Below, piece after piece: positions 9,973-22,900 of a stretch of DNA of 64,000 bases (positions are counted from its first letter, which is position 1; every line of letters starts with the position of its first letter). The notes below the pieces were generated by a model that made no database searches, was not told the origin of the DNA, and saw only the letters and a list, made by a program, of their open reading frames with translations. The DNA comes from Mesostigma viride (lineage: Eukaryota > Streptophyta > Mesostigmatophyceae > Mesostigmatales > Mesostigmataceae): positions 93,426-157,425 of the forward strand of contig RPFO01002028.1 in assembly GCA_009746045.1 (NCBI GenBank), given 5' to 3'. The translations under genes were made by a program, and so were the position numbers.

Positions 9973-11414
9973 ATGGCGAATAAACGCGCCTCGACGCAAC
10001 GCAGCCTGGCGGCTGCGCTCGGCAATGAAAATACGTCTGCAGCTCCGGCTGCAGCTTCGCCATCAGGGCCGGAAGGCAGTGCTGCCACTAGTCGCGCACT
10101 GGTGGTCGTCCAGCACCCTCCCGGGCTTCCTGCCTCGCCTTCAGCCTCGCCTGAGCCAAAACGCAGCCGCCCAACCGAACCGAGCTGGTCTGAGCGCGAT
10201 TTTGACGTTGACGGGTTATTTTCCACCTTCAACGATGCCAGACCCAGCTATTTCGACATGCCACCCCTCAAGATACCGTGGAGTTCGTGTTTTATGGGTC
10301 ATACGCCTCCCTTCTCGACATGTGCCAACGCCTTCAACGCCTTTGCCGCTTCCGCACTGGACCTGACGGCCGGTTCACAATGCGACAACATGCTGAGAAC
10401 CTGGCCTGCTGGCCAGCTGGTCTCGCCCCCGTCTTCAGCTCGGCGCCCTCTTTTCCATCCTTGACCGCTCTGTCACGGACCTCTGGACCCCCTCCCCCTT
10501 GACCGAATCCACCTTCCTCCTCCACCTCCAAGCAACCATCTCACAGCACGTGACCCCCCTAGCCGCAGATGTGGCGGCAATGGGCGGCACGCTGGCTGCT
10601 GAGCTCCCCACCATCTCCACCGCGCGCCACTTCCAGCCTCCTCGCCTCCTCCACCGCCACCCGGCCACCGGCACCCCCACCTCCGACGCCATCACCGCCC
10701 AGCTCCGCGACATCGACCAGCGTCTTAAGGACAACGCCATCGCTATCGAGGTTCTGCAGAACACCGCAGGCCTCACCGCCCAGGCGGTGAAGGACATTGC
10801 CGCCAAGCCAGCCCCGGCTGGCCTGCATGGCCGGCGATGCTCCTCCCATCACCACCTGGGCGGACATGCTTAAGCAACATACCACCTCCACCACCTCCGC
10901 CGTCGCAGCCCAGCTTCAACGGCAGACGCTTGACCTCCGCGAGGAGGCCGAGCTCGCCAAGCGCAGCCTCAACGTCATTGTCAAGAACTTCAAGATGGAG
11001 GAAGGTGAGAATTCCGAGAAGCTTTTGCGTGCGTTTGAGAGAGAAATCCTTGGTCGCATGGGCCTTAACGGTGAGATCGAGCTGGCCGCCCACCGCCTTC
11101 CCCGCGCGCGGGGTAAGGCAGGGCCGCCCCCGCTCCTTCTCACCTTTAAGACCCCGGCGGACAAGATTTCTTTTCTCAGACGCCGCAAGCGGCTCGAGAA
11201 GACTCTCTTCACCCTTGATGACGACTTGACCCTGGCGCAGCAACAACGGCGACGGGAGCTATGGCCGACCTACCTCCAGCTCCGGCAGACCAAGGCGGGA
11301 CAGCCGGTGTACTGGAAGGGGGCGGCCATCTACGTCGGCCATAAGCCCTGGCAGGCGACCCCCCCCCCCCCGCGGCCCCAGCGACTCCAGACGCCCCAGC
11401 TTAGGGGAATATAG
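9973..11414 (+). pseudogene. LINE ORF1 protein, frameshifted
   Basis: Starting at an ATG (MANKRAST...), the protein reads through a low-complexity N-terminus. It then changes frame near 10280 (a FVFYGSYASLLDMCQRLQRL stretch), near 10440 (LFSILDRSVTDLW... TESTFLLHLQ) and near 10800. The last piece (10797-11414) is a coiled coil followed by LNVIVKNFKMEEGE, AAHRLPRARGKAGPPPLLLT and KRLEKTLFTLDDDLTLAQQQ. This resembles the RNA-binding and C-terminal domains of L1-type ORF1 proteins, which coat element RNA. At least three frameshifts make this copy non-functional. Confidence 0.75.
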
Positions 11415-11870
11415 CAGTAGTAGTGTAGAATAGATAGACCGTGGCCATGTACATGTACGCCTCCTAGAGGCACTATCCCAGCTAAGCCACGCGCTTTACT
11501 TAATCATGTACATGTGTGCCTATGATGAGCCACACCCCAGATGATGCCTAGCTTTATTTAGTTCTGTTGTGCCTATGCCGGGAGTAACTAGAGCTCTGCT
11601 GAGACGCCAGGCCCTAGCTTCTTTGTATAGCTATGCTGATCTTCCCCCCCATGACAGGCTCCCCCTTCGCTGGGCATAGCTTGAAGATCATGGGGATGCA
11701 AGTGCCCTGGTGCACCTAGAGCAAGGGTCCTTTACATCCCCACCCTTGCAGGAAGTAGCTTAGGATGTATGATAGGCCCTATATGCCCCCTCTCAAGGGC
11801 TGTGTGCTACATATACTCCCAACGGAGTTATGTTACAATTCAATTCAATTCAATTCAATATACCACGCCA

Positions 11871-12750
11871 TAATTTTAGCTGACATCCAGAGCAAAGACG
11901 CTGTTAATTGGCGTCATGTCCGCTCAACCCCTCTTACTCAGATAATGGGATCGGATTGAAGCAGGATAAGCAGCGTTTGGCGGACGTTGTCAAAGACTAT
12001 ACGACCCCGTAACTGTGGGTCCGGCCTAGGAAATATAAAAAGAATGGTAGGCATTGTTTGCGTGCATGCACAAGATTAATTAGCTCGAGGACTAACTTGA
12101 GGCCCATATTTTGGATTTGCAGTGGACATCATACATTTATACGTGTTGACGTCCATCTTGGGGAAACTTGCACTGTATCTTAAATTGGGAATTCAGTGCT
12201 CCGTGGTCCCCCAACTAACGGGGACACGAGACTAATTAATTAAATTTGTATTTTAGTGTAATCCGTACATTGTCAAGGAGGTAACATGGAAAATCAAATA
12301 ACGGTTCAATTGGAGCGCGATATTGATAAATGTTGTGCACTAAACACCAGTCATCACGAACATAACAAACATAAAAAAGCTTTTATCTAAAAACGATGGC
12401 AAGATGTATAAAGCAGCATACTACATATACGAATAGTTTCTCACTTAATAAGAAGATGAAAGTCATTTGGCCATGGGGGACACAACGAATTGCAAAGGCA
12501 TACGTCGAGGCAAACCCTCCCATGCCTGCTTTTTTCCAAAACACAACATGGCCATGACATTAGTAACTCTTTGTCCTCACAAAGTCTAGCTACACCTATA
12601 TGGATCAAGCACAAATGAGTGCCATGGTATTCTGGCCAGAATTTTCCCCGTGATTCACAATTTGCTCAATGTCCCTTCATTCATTGGCCCAAGCTAACAC
12701 CATTAATTAAGAAAAGCTAGAGCTCTGCTATGGCACAGCTGGATGTGGAC
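11871..12750. other. Unassigned AT-richer sequence with one retrotransposon 3'-end remnant
   Basis: No open frame of note or RNA gene was recognised. At 12197-12245 a GTGCTCCGTGGTCCC...GGGGACACGAGAC segment followed by TAATTAATTAA is a diverged copy of the family-2 3' end in plus orientation. Confidence 0.5.
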
Positions 12751-12760
12751 TTGGTAAACT

Positions 12761-13152
12761 CTAGGCGAAGTTCAGGACAGGAGTAACTGGGAACCCAATT
12801 GCATCAAAATATCGCTCCTCCGTCGGGGACAACGTGACGGGGGAGTCCCACAACCTGGGCGGGTTGTGCAGGTCAATGTTGCTGCTGAGTGACTCATTCG
12901 GCTTCTTCACGCAGGCGGGGCAGAAAAAGACAAGCTGTCGGCGCTGCACACCGTGCTCATCAGTGACATCCACCTCAATGGACGGGTAAACGTGCTTGCG
13001 GACATGCTGATGCGAGCACCGGTAGACGATGCCCTTCCTTGATCTAGTGCCCCTTCACCGCATTTCAGAGGCACCCCCTCAATCTCGCGCAGCCTCCAGA
13101 CCTTGGGGTCGTCCTCACGTATGCCAGACCGCTTCTGCATGCATGACATCAC
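12761..13152 (-). pseudogene. Putative Cys/His-rich protein C-terminus, frameshifted
   Basis: An exon begins after 'catgcatgcag' with KRSGIREDDPKVWRLREIEG and VPLKCGEG. After a one-base shift near 13060-13070 it continues as RSRKGIVYRCSHQHVRKHVY. It ends with a FFCPACV segment and stops at VTPVLNFA. The spacing of the Cys and His residues (CSHQHVRKH, CPAC) suggests a small zinc-binding fold, but the family was not recognised. The frameshift means this copy is either broken or affected by sequence error. The repeat-rich exons at 13390-13690 on the same strand may belong to it. Confidence 0.4.
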
Positions 13153-13389
13153 GATGCATTATGACACATACGAATAAAGAGCAAAATGTAAACAATATGC
13201 TGCATTACGCCAGACCTTAAAATTAAGCGCATGAAACTAAGACGGCTTTATATGTAAATAGGAACCGGAATGACAACTGACTCACAGTATAAAATATAAC
13301 GGGCGATGAAGATAGAACTAGGTTAAGACAACAGCCTGTGAAACCCACCATTCGAGCCAGGTCATGGGCGATAACAGGGGGGCTGCAGC

Positions 13390-13690
13390 CGATCACACAG
13401 CTAGGCTTCCCCTGGTGTGCACCCGTGCGGGGGGTGCCTTCCTACGGTCGGCCGTTGGAGCAAACACGCGCTGTTGTGCAGTGGCCGGGGGCGTGTCTTC
13501 CTCGACGCGGCCTGTGGAGGCAGAAGGTGCCGACTTCTTCTTGGGTGCAGCACACCTGTCGTTGAGCGTTGAGCGGTGCACTAGTGGCCGGAGGCGTGTC
13601 TTCCTCGACGCGGCATGTGGAGGCAGAAGGTGCCGACTTCCTAGTCTTGGGTGCAGCACACCTGTCGTCGAGCCCTGCGGCAAGAAGACT
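13390..13690 (-). CDS. Possible low-complexity exon with a ~90-bp internal duplication
   Basis: On the minus strand the sequence reads twice as DRCAAPK, then KSAPSAS and RVEEDTPPAT (13585-13675 and 13480-13567), followed by a basic segment. A 'tcttcttgccgcag' acceptor precedes the first copy near 13685. The composition resembles a disordered linker. It may be upstream coding sequence of the Cys/His-rich protein at 12761-13152, but no continuous splice model could be confirmed. Confidence 0.3.
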
Positions 13691-13830
13691 TGCATCGCTG
13701 CTTGAAGCTGAGGCGCTTAGAGATGCTTGCTGTCGGCTTTGCGTCTACCTGCCGGGAAGTGGCTTCACAGGAGAGACCGTGAGGTCGATGGTGATGCGCG
13801 GCATTCTGCTTGACAACAGCAGAAGTTAGA

Positions 13831-14259
13831 ATGTGGTGGAAGGGCACCAAAAGGGAAGAACGGACGCAATATATTCCCACCTAAACGCCAAATATCTGTA
13901 GGCCAACCGTCATTACGACCTGTCATTTGTCAGATTAAGGTACAGTATCGCGGACTTGTCCCAGAAATAACACCACGCGAAAAAGAACGTCAACCGACTC
14001 TTGACACCATTGAAAACCATGTATTGTAAGAGTTGCACTAGGCCGGACAACAAATAACACCACGGCAAATTTTGCTCCGAAATGCAAAAGCGCAGTGACA
14101 CGTTCGTACGTATCCACAAAGTTGCCGATAATATCGCGAAATGGCGGGAACGTATCAGACTAACAGCACCGCGAAAAATTGCCGCCATGTCGATCAGCAC
14201 AAGCTATTGCTACTTCTGGTCACTGTACATTCTAGCAGGCGCGGGAATTCGCAGATCTT
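13831..14259. other. Unassigned sequence
   Basis: Open frames occur on both strands but show no motif, no credible splice sites and no bias. Nothing further is supported. Confidence 0.3.
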
Positions 14260-14690
14260 GATGTTCAGTTCAGCTCAGTTCAGTTCAGAGCGTGTTCAGT
14301 TCTGTTCAGTGTGCATCCTCCGATCATTTCGTTTCAAATCCTATTTTGGTGTTAAGGGATTTGGTGTTAAAAATGGGCCAATCGGCGCAACGAGCGCAAC
14401 GAGACTGAATTGTGGGGTTTCTAGTAGTAACAAACGATATTACAATAAACCCGAGAGAATCTATGGGGATTTGGTGTTATTTGGCGGTTTCGTGGTGTTA
14501 AAAATTAACACCAAAAGGACAATTTCTCCAAAGAGTTCACGAGGAGTTCACGGGGAGTTCACGGGGAGTTCACAACTTCGGACTTCGGGGAGATTGTGAA
14601 CTCGTCCTGTGAACTCGTGAACTCCTCGGGACCCAAAATTAGCTCGGCCCCGGTCGGCCCAGTTCACAAAAGAGTTCACAAAGAGTTCAC
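14260..14690 (+). repeat. Dispersed repeat family, copy B, with 'gttcac' tandem units
   Basis: Positions 14343-14445 repeat the ordered words found at 3290-3400 (ttttggtgttaaggg, ggtgttaaaaatggg, ccaatcggcgcaac, gagactgaatt, aacgatattacaa). The copy is flanked on the left by 'ttcagttcag' units. On the right lie four units like 'ggggagttcac' and further 'agagttcac' repeats to 14690. 'gttcacaaagagtt' is shared with copy A's flank. The element type is unknown. Confidence 0.65.
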
Positions 14691-15019
14691 CGCCTCATGT
14701 GAGTCGTGCCTAATGTACGAGAACTACTGGTCTTGAAATAAAATTTGCGTCCCGGTAGGCCGCCGGCCGGACTGGTCCACTCTGTACGTTATAGTGTTTG
14801 CTAGCGTCCGCGTTCCTCCGGCAGGTTGCCGGCCGGACTGGTAGTTTTTGCTAACATCCCTAATGTGTACACATAATACAAAACATGGTTCGAACAGTCG
14901 ATGATAACGCAGTCCAATTCTAACCATCATCCAATTCTAACCAATGCACATCCCACCCATTTACTCTCCCAACGTTTTACGACCGTCAGATGGGTGAATC
15001 TGACGGACGGACGGACAGG

Positions 15020-15310
15020 TACACCCGAGAACCGCACAGATGTAGCCGAAATCCGCACAGATGTAGCCGAAAAACCGCACAGATGTATCCGACAAACCAC
15101 ATAGACGCGACGCGAGGGATTGGGGCCGTCGGATGGTGGAGGCGTTGTCCCCAACCCGAGGGGCGACGGGTTGACAAGGGTAAAGGTGGCGCAAGCCACC
15201 GGCGGTGGGTGGGGGCGGCCAAGCGCCTGTGGCGCGGTGGAACAACTCAACTCAACAGGCTCAACAGCAACTCAACAGGCTCAACAACGATCCGGTTGCA
15301 GGCTGCTTGG
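15020..15310. repeat. Two short tandem repeat clusters
   Basis: At 15028-15100 a ~22-bp unit containing 'ccgcacagatgtagccga' is present three times. At 15240-15290 'aactcaacaggctcaaca' is present twice with partial copies. Small open frames spanning them are not considered genes. Confidence 0.75.
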
Positions 15311-15919
15311 GTCGTCACATGCCTTGTTAGGCTGGCAACTCTACACGACGTTTGCACTGTGCACTCTGCACTGTAAGATACATACAGTACTGTAGCAAGC
15401 TTTTGCAAGCCTGTCGAGCCTGGCGCTAATCGAGCCGTCCGTTGGTCCAGGGGCGCCCTGACACCTTTTGAACCTTTCAGCGCCAGAAAATAGAAATTGG
15501 CCCAGGTATTCAAGACTACAGGCCTGTACTGTATGAGTATTTGGCGATGGTAGTTAATGCCCCACTTCGGGCACGCTAGCGTTAAGTAACGATGGCGTTA
15601 ATGCAGCAAAGCGACAGCTGTTGGTGGTAAAGTGATCTCAATATTATCCTGACACCCTGATTCGGCTAATTTATATACACTAGCAGGTTTAAAGAATGCT
15701 ACCGCGGGGCGCGCGCGCGCTAGCATCACCGTCAAGGGATTTATATTCCCGGACACGAGGTTTCAGTTTGACGGTTTCAAATTTATTGCCAAATTATCTC
15801 TGGGCAGCATGATGGCCAAGTAGATTTTATCAAAAGTTGAAACGTGGGAGAAGCCTGTCGTTACATAGTGCCTTAATCCACTGAGCCTGTTTCGCAACGT
15901 GACTAGCTGAAACAGCGCC
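15311..15919. other. Upstream region of the SCLT1-like gene
   Basis: No gene is visible between the short repeats and the start codon at 15920. The segment should contain the promoter and 5' UTR. A CG-alternating run (gcgcgcgcgc, 15707-15718) is the only notable sequence; no TATA box could be assigned with confidence. Confidence 0.3.
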
Positions 15920-16856
15920 ATGGATATTGAGGGGCAACAGGAGCTGGAAGCTCAGCGGCGTCCTGTGGACGCGAACCTTGCAGCGATGATGTCTCACAAG
16001 TTGCAGCATGAAAACGCGGAGTTGAAGAAGAAACTTGCGTTTTACGAGGACCAAGGTAATTGTGTAGCCCCTTGAAATGCCAAGTGGTTTAATTATCGGG
16101 GACAACATGTGTATCCCTGCGTGTACAAGCTTTATAGGACGATTTGCAGTATATGTCGTTGCGCGCCGTCGCGTAATCCTTGTTTGTAACTACCAGCATG
16201 AGCCAGGTGACTACAAATGCGCAGAGCACTATCTTGATCTGGCGCCTTGCGTACAAAGACTTGGGTTGTACTTTGAGTTGCAACGATATTGGCCTCTATC
16301 CGCGTTGATGTTCTTTGTGCGCCAGTGTGTTTAGTATATTTCGAGTTAGCTGCCCCGGCCTGGCAACGTGGGGGAGGTCTCCAGCTGCCAACACGCAACT
16401 TTCGCTCCCTCTTACTTACCCTCAAATTGCACAAACGTCAAGTTTGCAATGAAATATTGGCTAACATGTTAGGTGGGCGGCCCAACCTTGGTTACGAAAG
16501 GGGCGTTCGCCGTGCAGCCGCCCATGCCTGCCATCACCGCTCACGGTTTTGTTTGCTGCTCCTTGTCACGATCAGTGCTCCGCTTGAACAACGAGCTGGC
16601 GAGCTACCAAGAGAGGGATGGGACCACGAGTGGTGGCGGGGACCCCTTCCTGCAGTCAATGGCGGCGACGGGTCAGCTGATCCCCCCCTGGGTGGTCAAC
16701 ATGGAGGTGCTCCCCCCCTTGCTGCGTGCGTACGATCTGCGCATCGAGGAGCTGGAGGGCAGCAACCGCAGCTGGAAGGTGGGCACATGCGGGTGCAGTT
16801 TGTGTGTGTGCCTCTGTGTGTGTGCGTGTGTTTGTGAGGAAGGTGGGCGCTCATGC

Positions 16857-16951
<95 letters not shown>

Positions 16952-19900
16952 GCGGGGGGGGGGGGGGGCAGGGGGGGGGGCATGTATGTGTGCGTGTAAG
17001 GTGGGCGCCCGCAGTTTCGCACTGGTCCTCAGGGTTTAGTCGGGTGAAGTGCATGCAGGCCAGTGGGGCACGCTTCGTGCGGGCAAGTCTAGTGGCTGCT
17101 AGCCACGGGTTTGAAGTGATGCACCATTGAGCATCATGGAGCGTTTGCCCAAGCTTATGCGTCCCGAGATCGTACATTTCCCCAAAACATATGGCATGGC
17201 GTGTCCTGTTTGTGTTGCGGGAATAGCACAAGGCGACGAACATTGGCACCGAACATCGTCACCGTGTCGGTTGGTTGGTCGGTCGGTTGGTCGGTCGGTC
17301 GGTCGGTCGGTCGGTCGGTCGGTCGGTCGGTCGGTCGGTCGGTCGGTCGGTCGGTCGGTCGGTCGGTCGGTCGGTCGGTCGGTCGGTCGGTCGGTCGGTC
17401 GGTCGGTCGGTCGGTCGGTCGGTCGGTCGGTCGGTCGGTCGGTCGGTCGGTCGGTCGGTCGGTCGGTCGGTCGGTCAGTCGGTCGGTCGGTCGGTCGGTC
17501 CGTCGGTCCGTCGGTCGGTCGGTCGGTCGGTCGGTCGGTCGGTCGGTCGGTCGGTCGGTCGGTCCGTCGGTCGGTCGGTCGGTCGGTCAGTCGGTTGGTC
17601 GGTCAGTCGGTTGGTCGGTCGGTCCGTCCGTCCGTCCGTCCGTCGGTCGGTCGGCCGGTCGGTCGGTCCATCCGTCGGTCGGTCGGTCGGTCGGTCGGTC
17701 GGTCGGTCGGTCGGTCGGTCGGTCGGTCGGTCGGTCGGTCGGTCGGTCGGTCGGTCGGTCGGTCGGTCGGTCGGTCGGTCGGTCGGTCGGTCGGTCGGTC
17801 GGTCGGTCCGTCGGTCCGTCGGTCCGTCGGTCCGTCGGTCCGTCGGTCCGTCGGTCGGTCGGTCGGTCGGTCGGTCGGTCGGTCGGTCGGTCGGTCGGTC
17901 GGTCGGTCGGTCGGTCGGTCGGTCGGTCGGTCGGTCGGTCGGTCGGTCGGTCGGTCGGTCGGTCGGTCGGTCGGTCGGTCGGTCGGTCGGTCGGTCGGTC
18001 GGTCGGTCGGTCGGTCGGTCGGTCGGTCGGTCGGTCGGTCGGTCGGTCGGTCGGTTGGTCAGTTGGTCGGTTGGTTTATCTGTGGTGCCTCCTTGTCTCT
18101 TTATCCTGCGCAAGGTGGTGCCTCCTTGTCTCTTTATCCTGCGCAAGGTGGTGCCTCCTTGTCTCTTCATCCTGCGCAAGGTGGTGCCTCCTTGTCTCTT
18201 TATCCTGCGCAAGGTGGTGCCTCCTTGTCTCTTCATCCTGCGCAAGGTGGTGCCTCCTTGTCTCTTCATCCTGCGCAAGGTGGTGCCTCCTTGTCTCTTC
18301 ATCCTGCGCAAGGTGGTGCCTCCTTGTCTCTTCATCCTGCGCAAGGTGGTGCCTCCTTGTCTCTTTATCCTGCGCAAGGTGGTGCCTCCTTGTCTCTTCA
18401 TCCTGCGCAAGGTGGTGCCTCCTTGTCTCTTCATCCTGCGCAAGGTGGTGCCTCCTTGTCTCTTCATCCTGCGCAAGGTGGTGCCTCCTTGTCTCTTTAT
18501 CCTGCGCAAGGTGGTGCCTCCTTGTCTCTTTATCCTGCGCAAGGTGGTGCCTCCTGGTCTCTTTATCCTGCGCAAGGTGGTGCCTCCTTGTCTCTTCATC
18601 CTGCGCAAGGTGGTGCCTCCTTGTCTCTTCATCCTGCGCAAGGTGGTGCCTCCTTGTCTCTTCATCCTGCGCAAGGTGGTGCCTCCTTGTCTCTTTATCC
18701 TGCGCAAGGTGGTGCATCCTTGTCTCTTCATCCTGCGCAAGGTGGTGCCTCCTTGTCTCTTTATCCTGCGCAAGGTGGTGCCTCCTTGTCTCTTCATCCT
18801 GCGCAAGGTGGTGCCTCCTGGTCTCTTCATCCTGCGCAAGGTGGTGCCTCCTTGTCTCTTCATCCTGCGCAAGGTGGTGCCTCCTTGTCTCTTTATCCTG
18901 CGCAAGGTGGTGCCTCCTTGTCTCTTTATCCTGCGCAAGGTGGTGTCTCCTTGTCTCTTTATCCTGCGCAAGGTGGTGCCTCCTTGTCTCTTTATCCTGC
19001 GCAAGGTGGTGCCTCCTTGTCTCTTCATCCTGCGCAAGGTGGTGCCTCCTTGTCTCTTTATCCTGCGCAAGGTGGTGTCTCCTTGTCTCTTTATCCTGCG
19101 CAAGGTGGTGCTTCCTTGTCTCTTTATCCTGCGCAAGGTGGTGCCTCCTGGTCTCTTCATCCTGCGCAAGGTGGTGCCTCCTTGTCTCTTCATCCTGCGC
19201 AAGGTGGTGCCTCCTTGTCTCTTCATCCTGCGCAAGGTGGTGCCTCCTTGTCTCTTCATCCTGCGCAAGGTGGTGCCTCCTTGTCTCTTTATCCTGCGCA
19301 AGGTGGCGCCTCCTTGTCTCTTTATCCTGCGCAAGGTGGTGCCTCCTGGTCTCTTCATCCTGCGCAAGGTGGTGCCTCCTTGTCTCTTCATCCTGCGCAA
19401 GGTGGTGCCTCCTTGTCTCTTTATCCTGCGCAAGGTGGTGCCTCCTTGTCTCTTTATCCTGCGCAAGGTGGTGCCTCCTTGTCTCTTCATCCTGCGCAAG
19501 GTGGTGCCTCCTTGTCTCTTCATCCTGCGCAAGGTGGTGCCTCCTTGTCTCTTCATCCTGCGCAAGGTGGTGTCTCCTTGTCTCTTTACTTACGCAAGCA
19601 TCGACCCAAGTATCGGCACTGCTTGTGTCCCACGATGACCGACTTTGGTAGCCATGCCTGTTGGAAGACACCGGCCAAACCCCTGCCACTGCTAGGCTGC
19701 GGGTACCCGCCCCGCGCTCATGGCTCGCTGCCCGCACAACGCCCCTGTGGTCAGGCTACATGCCCACAGACAGCACAAGTAGCGGTCAGGGACAGCCTGC
19801 CCACAAATGTGCCATCTCAGCATGGATGTGGCCATATCAGCGAGTGCAAGGTCCCCACCAAAGCAACGATGGGTGTGCCGTGGGGCAGTACACCTCACAT

Positions 19901-22900
19901 CGGATGCCCTGTCCCACGGTGCGGCCGCATAACTCTTCTTACATCCCTGAGCAAGTCGTGCGTGGACTTCGCCCTCCCACCACCGCTGCATCCGAATCGT
20001 TGCATCGTTCCGTGAATTATGTGCTGTGGTTACTGAATACGCCAGGTATAGCTACCCACCCCATGCCCGGTCACGATCGCCCTGCTCGGAACAACTCTTG
20101 CTTGCCTCCCTTTTATCCACCAGTCCGCCGCGCATCCCCACGGGCACCACTTTTTAGCGGATCCTGCCATACTGCACAGACTCATGCTGCACCCCACACC
20201 ATGTAGTCGGCTCACTGTCTACACCCGCTGCTGACCTGACTGTGGCCACACCATACTATGCCATGTTGCCCTGATGCCCCCATGGTGCCCGGGCCCTCTA
20301 GTTAGCGCGTCATGTTGCCCCGACCCCGACGCTGACGCATCACCATCCCCATGACCTCACTTGCCCCCAACCATACACTGCCGCATCACCATCCATATGG
20401 CCTCACTCCCTTTCCCCCTCCCCCAGGCGGAGGTAGGCACGTTGAAGAAGCGCGTGGAGGAGGTGGTGGGTGAGAACGAGCGGCTGAGCGAGGAGATGGT
20501 GCGCCAGGCCGACATGCTGCAACGGCGCGCACAAGCAGAGCACGCGGCGCTGCCCTACCAGACGTACGTGGGGACGACGGAGAGTGAACGTACGGGCAGT
20601 GAACAGTTCCCTGTGACATGGTGGCCCTGTTGTCCCGCTGTGGCGTGGTTTCTTTGACTCCGGTTACCCTACATGCGGGTGTTACTTGCCCACAGCAATT
20701 GTGTGATATGCAGTCGATATCCCCTACCCGACATGCACTGTTGGTCTCTTTGGATTCTTTTATCTAAACACTCACATACGTGCTTCTGGACAGGGCGGCG
20801 TGGTGACAACTGCATACATGATAATCGGATGGGTTCATGGGGATGCCCTACCCTGCTGCCTCTCCTTGGCACCGCTCCCTTGGCATTATAACACCATGGG
20901 AATATCCTGCGCCTGTGTGCAGGCAGCGTCAGGCACTGCACGCGCTGCGCTTGGCCCTCCTCGACTGCGCTAACTCGCATCCCCAGGATCACGCTCACTC
21001 CCTCTCTCGTGTGTGCCCCCCTGGCTTGTGTCTGCTCCCCTGGACTGGGTGCCGGCAGCCAGGAGTTGCTTCAGCGGCTGGAGCTGTTGACGCGGGAGAA
21101 TGACATATTGCTGGAGCAGCAGCGCGCGCTGGACGGGGAAATCTCCTCGCTGCACGCGCAGCTGGACAAGCGCGCGACTGAGAGTGAGCGAGTGCACGCA
21201 CAAACATGCATGCACACACAAGCACACACAAGCACACACAAGCACACATGCGTGCATGCTCACATTGAGTTTGGAGGGGAGGGGAGGGGAGGGGAGGGGA
21301 GGGGAGGGGAGGGGAGGAGGGGAGGGAGGGAGGGAGGGGAGGGAGGGGAGGGGAGGGGAGGGAGGGGAGGGGAGGGGAGGGGAGGGGAGGGGAGGGGAGG
21401 GGAGGGGAGGGGAGGGGAGGGGAGGGGAGGGGGTGGAGGGAGGGGGGGAGCTTGTTCAGTAGATTTGGGCAGGGTGTGCCAGCATGTGCGCCACACATGA
21501 TCGAAAGGAAGCTGTACGCGCCACCTGGCCGTTCTTGTCGCGCTTTTTGATGCCTCATGCGGCTCTCTTCTCACACTCATGTGGAGCCGCGTAAGCACCG
21601 CAATGTGCCCAGGTGCAGCAGGGCTGGCAGGACCTGGCATCCCACGCCCTGACCATATCGTGTATGCACAGCGATGGTTTTCATGCGTGGGCCCATGTAG
21701 GCTTGCTGACACTCGCCATGGATGCGCCTGACGGCATGCGCCATGCATGGGCGTGTGTTCGTGGCTCCCCGGTCCGCCCCCCCCCTCGCGGCTGCAGGCG
21801 CAAGTTTGTCGGCCGAGTTTGCCAGCATCATGGAGCGGCTGCAGAGCGGTGAGCGCTACCTAGAGCAGCTCGAGCGCGACAAGGGGGAGAGCGACAAGAG
21901 CGTACGCAGGCTGACCGCCGAGGTAGGCGCGATTGGGAGAGACGGGGACTGCGCTAGGTTTTCAGGGGGTGAGTCGCATGTCAGGGACAAGGGGACAGCG
22001 GGAACTGTGTGAGGCTTGCATGCGGGGGTGAGCCACCCCTTGCGAGCAACTTGGCAAAGCACCACAGGTTTGGCCGGAAGATGTCCATCTTGGACAGTGA
22101 GCGGCGTTTGGTGTGGGGCCCATGGGCTGTTGACTGGGCATACTCTTCCCAACGACATTCTGAACATTACAAGGGACAGGAAAATGCATGATTATGCTGC
22201 CAGGAGGCCTGGAGGCACTAGTTGAGCTCTGCTGGGTACAACTTGCAACATCTGCTGGGGTAATCTTGATGTCCTCTCCCTTCCCCAGAAGTGGTGCATG
22301 CATGCCCGTGGTCTGGATTGGAGCAGAGTCATGACACCACCTTGTGTGCTGCGCTGACATCAGGGCATGGTCGGCCAGCAGTCATGCCTTTACCCTGGCA
22401 TAAACGGGCATGATGCATGGGACCGGCTTCCTGGGTGACGCTGTGGCCATTTTGCCAGTCACCCTTGGCAAACGATCATCCTGATTCCTGGGCAAGTTGA
22501 GCTGTTTTCCCTTTTCTTTTCGTTTTTCCTTCCTCTGCCAAGCATTTCTGCGGTTCCTCATCAAGACCCCCTGTCTCCCCTCTACAGTAGTGCTGCTTGA
22601 CTCATGAGGGACGCCTGCAGAGCGCTTGCTTTTTTGTCTATAAGACCGCGTGTGCATTACCTGACGTAAGTGTGTGGCCTGGAGCAAGCGTGCCTGCTCA
22701 TACCTGCTGCCGCGCGTGTAGGGCTTGTTTGGTAGAAGAATATTAAGAGCAACAAGGGCAGATCTCCCGCCGCATGCCACGCTCTCACCCTTGTTCCCAT
22801 TTTCCTGACGACTGCCTTGGGTGTTGCACAACGTGTCACGGTTGCGTGTGCCAGCGCAACGCATTGCGGGAGCAGCTGCAGGACGCGCAGGCGCAATGCC

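Larger units (their letters stand above)
9572..11870 (+). mobile_element. ORF1-only (half-LINE, HAL1-like) retrotransposon with 13-bp target-site duplication
   Basis: ATATACCACGCCA occurs at 9572-9584 and again at 11858-11870 and brackets a 2273-bp insertion. In order it contains tRNA-like 5' modules, a broken ORF1, about 400 bp of 3' UTR, the family-1 hairpin CTCCCAACGGAG at 11816-11827, and a tail of CAATT units up to 11857. ORF2 is entirely absent although both ends look intact, since the TSD lies directly at both boundaries. This is the structure of elements that rely on another LINE's enzyme. A 5' end created by truncation or recombination is the alternative. Confidence 0.8.

Noticed and set aside
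17127-20015. A 962-codon open frame and several overlapping long frames
   Set aside because: They run through the GGTC and 33-bp arrays, whose unit structure keeps frames open on both strands. They lie in an intron of the SCLT1-like gene and show no independent start or conserved sequence.
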